NCBI GenBank assembly: GCA_964458705.1
Contig: CAYWKD010000012.1
Span: 1 to 64,000 of the forward strand
Reading direction: 5' to 3'
DNA length: 64,000 nt
From: JAAUTG01 sp964458705
Lineage (GTDB): Bacteria; Bacteroidota; Bacteroidia; Chitinophagales; Saprospiraceae
In this document: in pieces, positions 44,785-51,788 of the stretch
Layout: each line of letters opens with the position of its first letter
Position numbering within the stretch: position 1 is the stretch's first letter
The notes under the pieces: generated by a model
Seen by the model: the letters and a program-made list of their open reading frames with translations, nothing else
Told to the model about the DNA's origin: nothing
The model's database searches: none
Made by a program: the position numbers and the translations under genes

Positions 44785-45681
44785 CTACAACTTCGAGGTG
44801 AGCTGCTCAAAATGTTCATTCGGAATGAAGAGATAGTTGGCAGCGTCTAGTTTTGAGGACAGTTGCTCAACAGATGCTACTACTGAGCGATTGTGAATAT
44901 TCCACACCTTGTAGTCAAGGCTATGAATGAGCGACAATAGCCGCTGTGCGGATTTTTTCCGAAAGGTAGCTACTTCCGCTGCTTTGGATTGCAGCGGTAA
45001 AATTTCACAAATAATATAAGGTCGCCATTTTTCAATGGCAGCGTAAAAGCCCGCAACCACCTCAACTTCTCCTCCTTCCACATCAATTTTTATCAATCGA
45101 AGTTCGGATAGCCCCAAATCCTGAACCAATTGAGTCCCAGTTGTGGTTGGCACCATTGTTCGATTAGAATATTTTGTAAATTTTCTAAAATCGCTGGTTG
45201 TGGTGGCTAAAATATCATCAGGGTAGCGCGTCCACAATGCTGCCTCCCCGATGCTGCTAGCAAGTGCCGTCTCTGCAATTTCAACCCGATGAAAATTATT
45301 TATGCTACATAATTCCTTTAGATAAGTAGTACATTTTTTGTTCGGCTCAATGGCGACATACTTGAGCTGTGGATACTTAGGCACGACCTTTAGCAGCGTT
45401 TGTCCAGTGTTTGCTCCCACATCTATGAAAGTGCCTTGCGCTTCTTCAAGCACCGCAGCTATGACATTGTGAAACCACTGCTCATAATTGGGCAGTAAGT
45501 TTTGAAATCCCACACCGTCTATCAAAGGCACTTTGTACTGCACCCCTCCTCTGTTTATTGTTTTGACATAGTTAATGCGTTTCAAAAAGCCATAGAAGAA
45601 ATTGAACAGACCAGAGCTTTCTGTTAATAAGGACCGATCTATGTTGTGTAATACTCTGATTTTATGAAATGCGTTGAACAT
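44785..45681 (-). CDS. FkbM-family methyltransferase
   Basis: 298 aa from the Met at 45681. The frame is open to 45966, but that part runs back through a terminator and the end of the FGE-like gene in another frame, so it is not real. The SAM site is GTFIDVGANTGQTLLKV and the second motif is LIKIDVEGGEVEVVAGF; both are typical of FkbM enzymes, which methylate hydroxyls on sugars or small molecules. It follows the FGE-like gene on the same strand but beyond its terminator, so a link to that system is possible, not shown. Confidence 0.85.
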   Translation of the reverse strand: MFNAFHKIRVLHNIDRSLLTESSGLFNFFYGFLKRINYVKTINRGGVQYKVPLIDGVGFQNLLPNYEQWFHNVIAAVLEEAQGTFIDVGANTGQTLLKVVPKYPQLKYVAIEPNKKCTTYLKELCSINNFHRVEIAETALASSIGEAALWTRYPDDILATTTSDFRKFTKYSNRTMVPTTTGTQLVQDLGLSELRLIKIDVEGGEVEVVAGFYAAIEKWRPYIICEILPLQSKAAEVATFRKKSAQRLLSLIHSLDYKVWNIHNRSVVASVEQLSSKLDAANYLFIPNEHFEQLTSKL

Positions 45682-45763
45682 CGAGTGCGCTGTTTGAGCC
45701 AGTTGTGATTGAATACCTATGGAAGAGCAAAAGTGCTTATTTTTTTCGATAACGCTATACTCG

Positions 45764-45788
45764 AAAAAAAATTCACCGCCTTCGGCGG
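45764..45788 (-). terminator. Intrinsic terminator of FGE-like gene A
   Basis: On the minus strand CCGCCGAAGGCGG forms a 5-bp GC stem with a 3-base loop and is followed after five bases by a run of eight T. The same hairpin and the flanking TTGTGTGGAAG sequence occur after FGE-like gene B (50596-50620). Confidence 0.75.
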
Positions 45789-45823
45789 ACTTCCACACAA
45801 AAAGGTAAAAGAACAAAGTGTTA

Positions 45824-46543
45824 CTAAGCCCTGACAAGCCGAAACCCACCGTTGCCGCTCCGAAGGTCCGGATAGTAGTAGTGGCGAAGGGAAGAGCGAC
45901 AATTCCTTGAAATGCCGCTCCATGAACCGCCCCGCAACACTCGGGTTCCATTATCTTTTGCATCATCTATCCAAGCTGAACCGTCTTCAGGCGCATTGTT
46001 GTAATCACTATGATACTGGTCGGCACACCATTCCCGAACATTGCCGCTCATATCGTGCAAGCCTAGCTCACTAGGAGCTTTTAAACCAACGGGGTGGGTT
46101 TCACCGTAGCTGTTGTCTTCATACCAAGCTACTTCTGCTAGACGATGACTGCCGGCATAGGGAAAACCCAAGCTAGCTGCACCGCCCCTTGCAGCGTATT
46201 CCCATTGCGACTCAGAAGGTAGGCGAAATTGCTTACCATCTGCCTGCCGTAGCGCTTTTGCTTCGGAGCATTGATTGAGCCGATCTAAAAAACCGCCTTC
46301 TTCACAAATAGCGTCCCAACTGACCGTCTCTACGGGATGGTTTTCACCTTTAAAATAAGAAGGATTTTCTCCCATCACTGCTGTCCACAAGGCTTGTAAA
46401 ACCGGGTATTTGCCCATGTAAAAACCTTCTTTAAAGTAAAAAACTTTGGACTGCTCGTATTCGCCCAAGCGCAAACTGCCGGGCGGCACAAAAATGAGCG
46501 GGCAAGCAATGCCCTTAATAGTGAAGTGGCTGAGGTCTTGCAT
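45824..46543 (-). CDS. FGE-like (SUMF1/C-type-lectin fold) protein A with variable C-terminus
   Basis: 239 aa from ATG 46543, whose first base is within the TAA of the LRR-Roc-COR-TIR gene (TAATG), so the two are translationally coupled. Family blocks: FIKGIACPLIFVPPGS-like start, FRLPSESQWEYAARGG, ELGLHDMSGNVREWCAD, RVLRGGSW and GFRLVRA. It lacks the second Cys of catalytic formylglycine-generating enzymes (only NCRSS remains), so it is probably a binding protein on this scaffold. Residues 209-232 contain 14 positions that differ from protein B, all encoded by codons explicable from an adenine-rich template. It ends in a double stop (TAG TAA). Predicted role: diversified ligand sensor for the TIR protein. 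Confidence 0.85.
   Translation of the reverse strand: MQDLSHFTIKGIACPLIFVPPGSLRLGEYEQSKVFYFKEGFYMGKYPVLQALWTAVMGENPSYFKGENHPVETVSWDAICEEGGFLDRLNQCSEAKALRQADGKQFRLPSESQWEYAARGGAASLGFPYAGSHRLAEVAWYEDNSYGETHPVGLKAPSELGLHDMSGNVREWCADQYHSDYNNAPEDGSAWIDDAKDNGTRVLRGGSWSGISRNCRSSLRHYYYPDLRSGNGGFRLVRA
45848..45925 (-). other. DGR-type variable repeat A
   Basis: 78 bp that align without gaps with 50691-50768. There are 25 base differences, and on the coding strand every one can be explained as a change at an adenine of a shared template: in 18 one copy still has A, in 7 both have changed. The 19 bp upstream and 28 bp downstream are identical between the copies. Variable codons are mostly AAY-derived and interspersed with fixed ones such as TGT, CGC and TGG. 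Confidence 0.8.
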
Positions 46544-49347
46544 TATTGTGGTTTTGTAGGATGATGATTGTTCGCAAAGTTTGCTATTTCTTCGGATAAG
46601 CGGGCCATAATAATCTTTTTGATGTTGGCGTAGCCATTTTCTTTGTATAGCTCTAAGCTGCCTCTGTTGAGTTTTTTTAGCCAAAAAAATAGCTTACTTA
46701 TCTTGCGACTCGTATCAATAATCTTCTCTAAATCACTAATGGCTTCACTGTCCATTCTGTGGGCGTTGTTTTTCTTATACTCAACTTTCTGATTTTCAAC
46801 TTGCCCCCAGTATTCCAATAAATCTTCTTGCAAATTATCATCAAAACTTACTTCTTCCACTACAATCGGTACAATCCTTTCTTTAAAGCCAAACTTATTC
46901 CAACCGCTCTTTTGAGCAATCGAAAACAACTCTGTCATACAATATAAAGACCGCAGATACTTGTGACTCACAAACACCAAAATCAAATCTCCGCCGCCGA
47001 TTTCTGCTATAAATTCATCAATGTATTCGCCATAGCTGCACTGCTCTTTGTCTCTTTTTATAGGGAAGCCCTGCTTTGTTAATGTATTGTAAAGGTCAGT
47101 AACCAAAAGCTCTCGGTCGGGATTGCCTTCATCGCGCCAAGCGTAGGAAAAATAAATATTAGGCAAAGGGAGCGGCGCATTGGACGATGGCGGATTACTG
47201 CTTTCAGAGACAGGAGCATCAATTTCTGCTTTCCAATTCTCCAGAACCAAATGTGCAAAATCTTTAAAACACAAAGGTTTGCCAACTGTACTAAAAATGG
47301 GATACTGGGCTTGGTCTTTTGATGCTACAAAGGCATTATGCGTCTCTTTTTCCTTTAGGGCTTTCCAAGCGACCCAGCCTTTTGTGGGGTCTATGGCTAT
47401 TTCCATAGCGGTATTTCTGCCTACTTCAGCAAATTTTTCGCAAATCTTTTTTTGCAATTGCTTGGCTGCGAGGCTTGTCCCTGTAAAAACTAGGAATTGT
47501 TTTTCTTGGGTGCTGAACTCAATAATTGCTTTTTCGCCATCGTGGGTGAAGTAAATCCCGTTTTTCCACACCACATTATCGGTCATGTCGGGTCCGTAAT
47601 GGCTGATAATATTGATGAGGACATTCTCCGGTAAGTAATTTTTAAACCGCAAAACAAAGGCAGGCGGTAAGTCCTTTTTTGCCGCTCGGTAAAATTTTGA
47701 GGCAATAGCATCAAGTTGCTCGGGCAAATAATCGGGATAAATATAGACTTTGCTTGTTTCGCCTTGCTCGTTTTGCTCCTCGATTTCAAAAATTAATTTG
47801 AAATTTTTCAGCAATGCCAATAAATCCTCGGTGCCAATCGCTATCTTCTCTTTTGCCTTTAGTTCCGCCAAGCGTGCTGTTACATAAGCAAGGTTCATGC
47901 TGCCTTCCCGCTTTCCTAATTGTTTGTTGAGTACAGCATAAACGACAGAGGTTAACCACTTGGGGTCAATAAATATTTTATTGGCAAGTTGCGGATTGTC
48001 GGGATAGTGAACACAAACGCCGGTCAAATCGAGGTACTCCAAAAAGTCAGCACGATTCTCAGGGTCAATATTTGCTCGATCGCAGAGTTGGTCAAATTCT
48101 TTTCGAGTGAGAAAAGGTCGGCTTTCTTTTTCGATTAAGCTTATTGCCTCATCGTAGCTACTCGGATAAGCCTTTCCGAAATAAGGTAAGTCATTTAATT
48201 TTTCGATGAGTAGGTCTTTTAAAAGAGGCAATCCATAATCTTTCACCGCACTAAAATCGCAGGTGCTTACCGAATAAGGAGCATTTTCAAAGCGACCATC
48301 TACTACGCTTTTCTTGCGATCGGCATGGGTTTGCACCATGAGTACGGGGGCTTCGCCTTTAGAATAGGCTAAAATATTTTCCAACCAATACTGCTCATCG
48401 CGCCATTTTTCATCCACACTTATGGCGGCATCCTCTGCCTTCATGCGTGCTCGGTATTCGCGTACGTTGGCTTCTTGCGTCCATGCCAACACGTACAATG
48501 CCGTAGGCGTCATAAAAAACTGGTGCATGGCGTAAAAAATTTCCTGCCCACCAAAATCCCAAATGTTCATTTTAAAATCTTCGGAGGGAATAGCGGGCAA
48601 ATGCTTTTGTTCCAATACCCCCAAACTAACGCCATGCGTATATTTTTCTTTGGCGTTATAGGCTTCTCCACGCAAGCGTTTAATCATAGAGGTTTTACCC
48701 ACTCTTCCATTGCCCACCACTATCATTTTAGCGCGGTAGTTGAATCGCTCAATACCTCGCTGTTCATCCTTGTAGAGTTCCGACAAATAGCCCCGCATTT
48801 TTAGCCAAGCGTTGCCTTCAGCTCCAGACAAATCTTCCTCCCCTAGACGGATAGGGCTGCCTTTAACATAGACCATTTCCAGCTTGGGGCAGTCCGCCAA
48901 GCGAGCAGGAAGGGAAGTAAGCGCCTCATTTTCTGCCACATCCAATAAGCGCAGTTCAGGGAAATTCCCTGCCATACGGATATGTTTTAAGGAATAACGA
49001 TTACAGGCAGCATATACATCTTGTAAGGCAGCAAAACCAGCGGGCAGCTCTAGGGCTTTCAATCCACAGCTACTCACATCCAAATGCTGCAACAAGGGCA
49101 ATGCCCCAGCAAATTTTAAGGTGGCTAATTCCTTGTTATCGCTCAGGTTGAGGTATTCTAATTTTTCTAAGCCTTGAAGGGGCAGGGACAGGCTCGAAAA
49201 ATTGTTTTCCGTCGCAGAAATACCAATGACTTCTCCTGCTGCATTGCAGCAAAAGGCGTTGGCGTGATGAAATTGCCGTAGGGCAAGGATGCTGTCCTGC
49301 GGCTGAAAGGCGATACCAAAAATTTGTTTTAATTGTTGTGCTTGCAT
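46543..49347 (-). CDS. LRR-Roc-COR-TIR (ROCO-type) protein
   Basis: 934 aa from the Met at 49347 (the frame is open to 49431). Domains in order: leucine-rich repeats (about 45-170; LEYLNLSDNKELATLKF, LRLLDVAENEALTSLP); Roc GTPase with P-loop VVGNGRVGKTSMIKRL (about 210-225), switch WDFGGQE (263-269) and a G4-like QTHADRK; COR dimerisation region (about 400-640); and a C-terminal TIR domain (about 731-830; IYFSYAWRDEG). The TIR has CMTEL, whose Glu (about 806) is at the place of the NADase catalytic Glu. TIR NADases deplete NAD and cause abortive infection in known defence systems. Its stop overlaps the start of FGE-like gene A. Confidence 0.85.
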   Translation of the reverse strand: MQAQQLKQIFGIAFQPQDSILALRQFHHANAFCCNAAGEVIGISATENNFSSLSLPLQGLEKLEYLNLSDNKELATLKFAGALPLLQHLDVSSCGLKALELPAGFAALQDVYAACNRYSLKHIRMAGNFPELRLLDVAENEALTSLPARLADCPKLEMVYVKGSPIRLGEEDLSGAEGNAWLKMRGYLSELYKDEQRGIERFNYRAKMIVVGNGRVGKTSMIKRLRGEAYNAKEKYTHGVSLGVLEQKHLPAIPSEDFKMNIWDFGGQEIFYAMHQFFMTPTALYVLAWTQEANVREYRARMKAEDAAISVDEKWRDEQYWLENILAYSKGEAPVLMVQTHADRKKSVVDGRFENAPYSVSTCDFSAVKDYGLPLLKDLLIEKLNDLPYFGKAYPSSYDEAISLIEKESRPFLTRKEFDQLCDRANIDPENRADFLEYLDLTGVCVHYPDNPQLANKIFIDPKWLTSVVYAVLNKQLGKREGSMNLAYVTARLAELKAKEKIAIGTEDLLALLKNFKLIFEIEEQNEQGETSKVYIYPDYLPEQLDAIASKFYRAAKKDLPPAFVLRFKNYLPENVLINIISHYGPDMTDNVVWKNGIYFTHDGEKAIIEFSTQEKQFLVFTGTSLAAKQLQKKICEKFAEVGRNTAMEIAIDPTKGWVAWKALKEKETHNAFVASKDQAQYPIFSTVGKPLCFKDFAHLVLENWKAEIDAPVSESSNPPSSNAPLPLPNIYFSYAWRDEGNPDRELLVTDLYNTLTKQGFPIKRDKEQCSYGEYIDEFIAEIGGGDLILVFVSHKYLRSLYCMTELFSIAQKSGWNKFGFKERIVPIVVEEVSFDDNLQEDLLEYWGQVENQKVEYKKNNAHRMDSEAISDLEKIIDTSRKISKLFFWLKKLNRGSLELYKENGYANIKKIIMARLSEEIANFANNHHPTKPQ

Positions 49348-49429
49348 ATTGCGGTGGTTTTTTTTCCGTAGGTGTGAATTTATACAAATATACGAAATGC
49401 GCGGGATATACGATGGCTGCAATGATGTC

Positions 49430-49905
49430 AAATCTACGATGATGTCAGGGCTAACGCCCCTCCTTTGTTTGTTTTTTTTGGCACGACAATCTACGATGAT
49501 GTCAAATCTACGATGATGTCAGGGCTACGCCCCTCTTTTGTTTGTTTTTTTTGGCACAACAATCTACGATGATGTCAAATCTACGATGATGTCAGGGCTA
49601 CGCCCCTCTTTTGNNNNNNNNNNNNNNNNNNNNNNNNNNNNNNNNNNNNNNNNNNNNNNNNNNNNNNNNNNNNNNNNNNNNNNNNNNNNNNNNNNNNNNN
49701 NNNNNNNNNNNNNGTTTGTTTTTTTTGGCACAACAATCTACGATGATGTCAAATCTACGATGATGTCAAATCTACGATGATGTCAGGGCTACGCCCCTCT
49801 TTTGTTTGTTTTTTTTGGCACAACAATCTACGATGATGTCAAATCTACGATGATGTCAGGGCTATGCCCCTCTTTTGTTTGTTTTTTTTGGCACAACAAT
49901 CCTCA
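49430..49905 (+). repeat. Tandem REP-like repeats (about 73-bp unit), interrupted by a gap
   Basis: Units consist of one to three copies of the 17-mer CTACGATGATGTCAAAT, then GATGATGTCAGGGCTACGCC, CCTCTTTTG and a T-rich stretch ending GGCACAACAAT. At least five units are visible, almost identical. The core AGGGCTACGCCCC is an imperfect palindrome. The block fills most of the 678-bp stretch 49348-50025 that has no gene. Copy number is unresolved because the assembly gap lies inside. Confidence 0.85.
49614..49713. other. Assembly gap (100 N)
   Basis: Exactly 100 N, flanked on both sides by the same repeat unit. This length is a usual scaffolding placeholder, so the true size is unknown. Confidence 0.98.
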
Positions 49906-49908
49906 CAA

Positions 49909-49992
49909 AAAGGGGCGTAGCCCTAACATCTTCATAGACACAATAATCCCCACAAAAAAAGGGGCGTTAGCCCTGACATCTTCATCGCCTGA
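49909..49992 (-). repeat. Inverted REP-like repeat copies
   Basis: Two shorter copies of the repeat core in the opposite orientation (AAGGGGCGTAGCCCTAACAT near 49912 and AAGGGGCGTTAGCCCTGACA near 49958), each followed by a TCTTCATnG segment. Together with the direct copies they flank the transposase gene in a REP/BIME-like pattern. Confidence 0.75.
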
Positions 49993-50025
49993 TAGCTTCA
50001 TCGCCAATTGGCATCATCGCTAATG

Positions 50026-50481
50026 CTACCATTCAAATAAATATTTGTCCTCAAAATCAACCTCAAATTTTTCAAGCAACAACAAATATTCCGCTCGAAA
50101 GGATTGTTTTTTATGATGCTCCGGCTGATTTAAAACATATTTCACCACCCTGTCAATGTGCGATTTTGAATAGGTAAATGCCCCGAATCCATTTTGCCAC
50201 GAAAATTTAGTAGGGAGGTATTTTTTGCCATTGAGCCATTTAGAAGACCCTGATTTGACTTGTTCCATTAGTTTGGATGGGGAAATATTTGGGTGCATCC
50301 CCACAAATAGGTGCGCATGGTCGGGGTTGCAATAAATGGCGTATGTTTTACATTTGTGATGGGTAACAATTCCACAAATCACTTTTTCTAATTCATCTCT
50401 AAACGATTCTTTGATTAGATTTTGCCTGCCTTTGACCGCAAAAACGTATTGAATATATAATTGTGTGTATGTATTTGCCAT
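50026..50481 (-). CDS. tnpA: REP-associated (IS200/IS605-type) tyrosine transposase
   Basis: 151 aa, full-length Y1 HUH transposase. The metal-binding HUH motif is DHAHLFVGM (about residues 54-62), and the catalytic Tyr lies in DRVVKYVLNQPEHH (about 114-117). The start MANTYTQLYIQYVFAVKGR is common in Bacteroidota members. There is no accessory TnpB and no IS left/right-end cargo. The surrounding palindromic repeats in both orientations suggest a domesticated REP-associated transposase (RAYT) that spreads or maintains these repeats. Its start is next to further repeats at 50485-50590. Confidence 0.88.
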   Translation of the reverse strand: MANTYTQLYIQYVFAVKGRQNLIKESFRDELEKVICGIVTHHKCKTYAIYCNPDHAHLFVGMHPNISPSKLMEQVKSGSSKWLNGKKYLPTKFSWQNGFGAFTYSKSHIDRVVKYVLNQPEHHKKQSFRAEYLLLLEKFEVDFEDKYLFEW

Positions 50482-50484
50482 ATT

Positions 50485-50590
50485 TTATGATGATGTTAAT
50501 GCCAGTCTATGATGATGTCAGGGCTACGCCCCTTATAATGATGCTGGGGCTAACGCCCCTCCTTTGTTTGTTTTTTTTTGGCACAACAAT
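50485..50590 (+). repeat. REP-like repeats on the other side of the transposase
   Basis: Two direct-orientation copies of the core (GATGATGTCAGGGCTACGCC near 50511; GATGCTGGGGCTAACGCCCC near 50539), the second followed by the same T-rich tail ending GGCACAACAATC. Confidence 0.75.
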
Positions 50591-50595
50591 CCCCC

Positions 50596-50620
50596 AAAAA
50601 AAATTCACCGCCTTCGGCGG
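50596..50620 (-). terminator. Intrinsic terminator of FGE-like gene B
   Basis: Minus-strand CCGCCGAAGGCGG hairpin followed by a run of eight T, same as at 45764-45788. It lies 46 bp after the stop codon. Confidence 0.75.
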
Positions 50621-50666
50621 CCTTCCACACAAGAAAAGGATAAAAGGGTAAAAGTGCAAAGGGTTA

Positions 50667-51470
50667 CTAAGCCCTGACAAGCCGAAACCCATAGTTGCTG
50701 TACCGATCGTTTGGATAGTTGAGGTAGCGATAGGAAGAGCGACAATCCCTAGTATAGTAGACCCAAGAACCGCCCCGCAACACTCGGCGACTAGTGTCTC
50801 CACCTTTTATCCATGCGGAGCCGTCTTTAGGCGCATTATTATAATTGCGGTGCCAATGGTCGGCACACCATTCCCGAACATTCCCGCTCATATCGTGCAA
50901 GCCTAGCTCATTGGGGGCTTTTAGACCAACGGGATGGGTCTCGCCATAGCTGTTTTCATCGTACCAAGCTACTTCTGCTAAACGATGACTGCCAGCGTAG
51001 GGAAACCCCAGGCTGTGCTTGCCGCCTCGTGCGGCGTATTCCCATTCTGCTTCGGAGGGTAAGCGATACTTTTGTCCTGTTTTTTCGCTCAGCCACTGAC
51101 AATAAGTTACAGCACCGTACCAAGATACCTCAACAATCGGATGTTGCTCGTAGCCCAGAGCAGGTCGCCAGGCGTTTTCTTCTTTTTGTACGCCCCACCT
51201 ATATTCATTCACCATTTCTTCTCCAGCGTATTCGCCCGTTTTTACCGTACTGCTGCCATATTCGTTCAAAAAGACAGCATATTGAGCATTGGTTACCGTA
51301 TATTGAGCCATATAAAAGGTGGGTACAGTAACGAGATGTTCGGGTTTCTGTCTTTTGTCTGGTGATTGGTTGTCGCCCATCATAAAGCTGCCACCCGCTA
51401 CTTTTATCATTGAAAAGGAAAAGGCATTGGGGACTTGTTCAATAATAGGTGGAGGTATGGTATGGATCAT
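50667..51470 (-). CDS. FGE-like (SUMF1/C-type-lectin fold) protein B with variable C-terminus
   Basis: 267 aa, no signal peptide. Full FGE-sulfatase-type domain: IKVAGGSFMMGDNQ, VTVPTFYMAQYTVTNAQYAVF, HPIVEVSWYGAVTYCQWLS, YRLPSEAEWEYAARGG, LGLHDMSGNVREWCAD, VLRGGSW and GFRLVRA. As in protein A only one Cys (DCRSS) remains of the catalytic pair. Framework differences from gene A include many synonymous third-base changes, whereas the C-terminal segment (residues 237-260) differs only at template-adenine-type positions. It has no adjacent effector gene; it may be a free-standing diversified sensor. Confidence 0.85.
   Translation of the reverse strand: MIHTIPPPIIEQVPNAFSFSMIKVAGGSFMMGDNQSPDKRQKPEHLVTVPTFYMAQYTVTNAQYAVFLNEYGSSTVKTGEYAGEEMVNEYRWGVQKEENAWRPALGYEQHPIVEVSWYGAVTYCQWLSEKTGQKYRLPSEAEWEYAARGGKHSLGFPYAGSHRLAEVAWYDENSYGETHPVGLKAPNELGLHDMSGNVREWCADHWHRNYNNAPKDGSAWIKGGDTSRRVLRGGSWVYYTRDCRSSYRYLNYPNDRYSNYGFRLVRA
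50691..50768 (-). other. DGR-type variable repeat B
   Basis: Counterpart of 45848-45925. Variable residues here are V237, Y238, Y239, T240, D242, Y247, Y249, L250, N251, N254, D255, Y257, S258 and Y260. Many are Tyr, Asn, Asp or Ser, the set reachable from AAY codons. Confidence 0.8.
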
Positions 51471-51587
51471 TGCTTGCCGCTTTTATTGACAAGATATGTT
51501 TTTTTTGGCGTTGTGCCTTTGTTTTATTGGGTGAATGAGCCAAATGCTTGTTCGCTTAGGTATTGAGTTATTGACTATTGTAAGTTC

Positions 51588-51752
51588 TTGTTCTTTTTTC
51601 TTGATAAAAAAGAACCAAAAAATCAAGACTGTATTTCTTTTTTAACGCTACAAAAGAAATAAGGTCGATCAACTAGCTATTGTTGTTTCGCACAATGTCA
51701 GTTACTTAAACAAATAAACACCTAAACAAATAAACACCTAAACAAATAAACA
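51588..51752. repeat. Hairpins and 16-bp tandem repeat upstream of FGE-like gene B
   Basis: The 318-bp gap 51471-51788 holds a perfect 10-bp stem (GTTCTTTTTT/AAAAAAGAAC, 51588-51613), a second A/T hairpin (51629-51657) and three tandem copies of CCTAAACAAATAAACA (51705-51752, first copy with one change). I see no gene there. Confidence 0.7.
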
Positions 51753-51788
51753 ACCCTATCCACTTACTCAAGCCTTCATCTAAGAAGC

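Noticed and set aside
45682..45966. N-terminal extension of the FkbM methyltransferase (MMQKIMEPECCGAV...)
   Set aside because: It reads through the terminator and the variable repeat of FGE-like gene A in another frame; the domain starts well after 45681.
45824..46543. Catalytic formylglycine-generating enzyme that activates sulfatases
   Set aside because: Only one of the two active-site cysteines is left, and no sulfatase gene is present; the fold is more likely used for binding.
46544..46684. N-terminal extension of FGE-like protein A
   Set aside because: It overlaps the coding end of the ROCO-TIR gene in another frame and has no similarity to FGE-like protein B; the TAATG start explains the gene fully.
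49430..49992. CRISPR array
   Set aside because: Units are near-identical throughout with no unique spacers, and there are no cas genes; it is a REP-like tandem repeat.
49538..50023. Open frames beginning MFVFFGTTIYDDVKSTMMS inside the repeat block
   Set aside because: They are translations of the tandem repeat itself, one runs through the N gap, and none has coding character.
50508..50803. 98-aa minus-strand frame overlapping FGE-like gene B's variable end
   Set aside because: It is the same repeat and terminator in a second frame; a matching frame exists at gene A only because the DNA is duplicated.
51705..51752. Three 16-bp tandem repeats as a replication or plasmid iteron set
   Set aside because: No Rep gene or other origin feature is nearby; it is a simple AT-rich tandem repeat.
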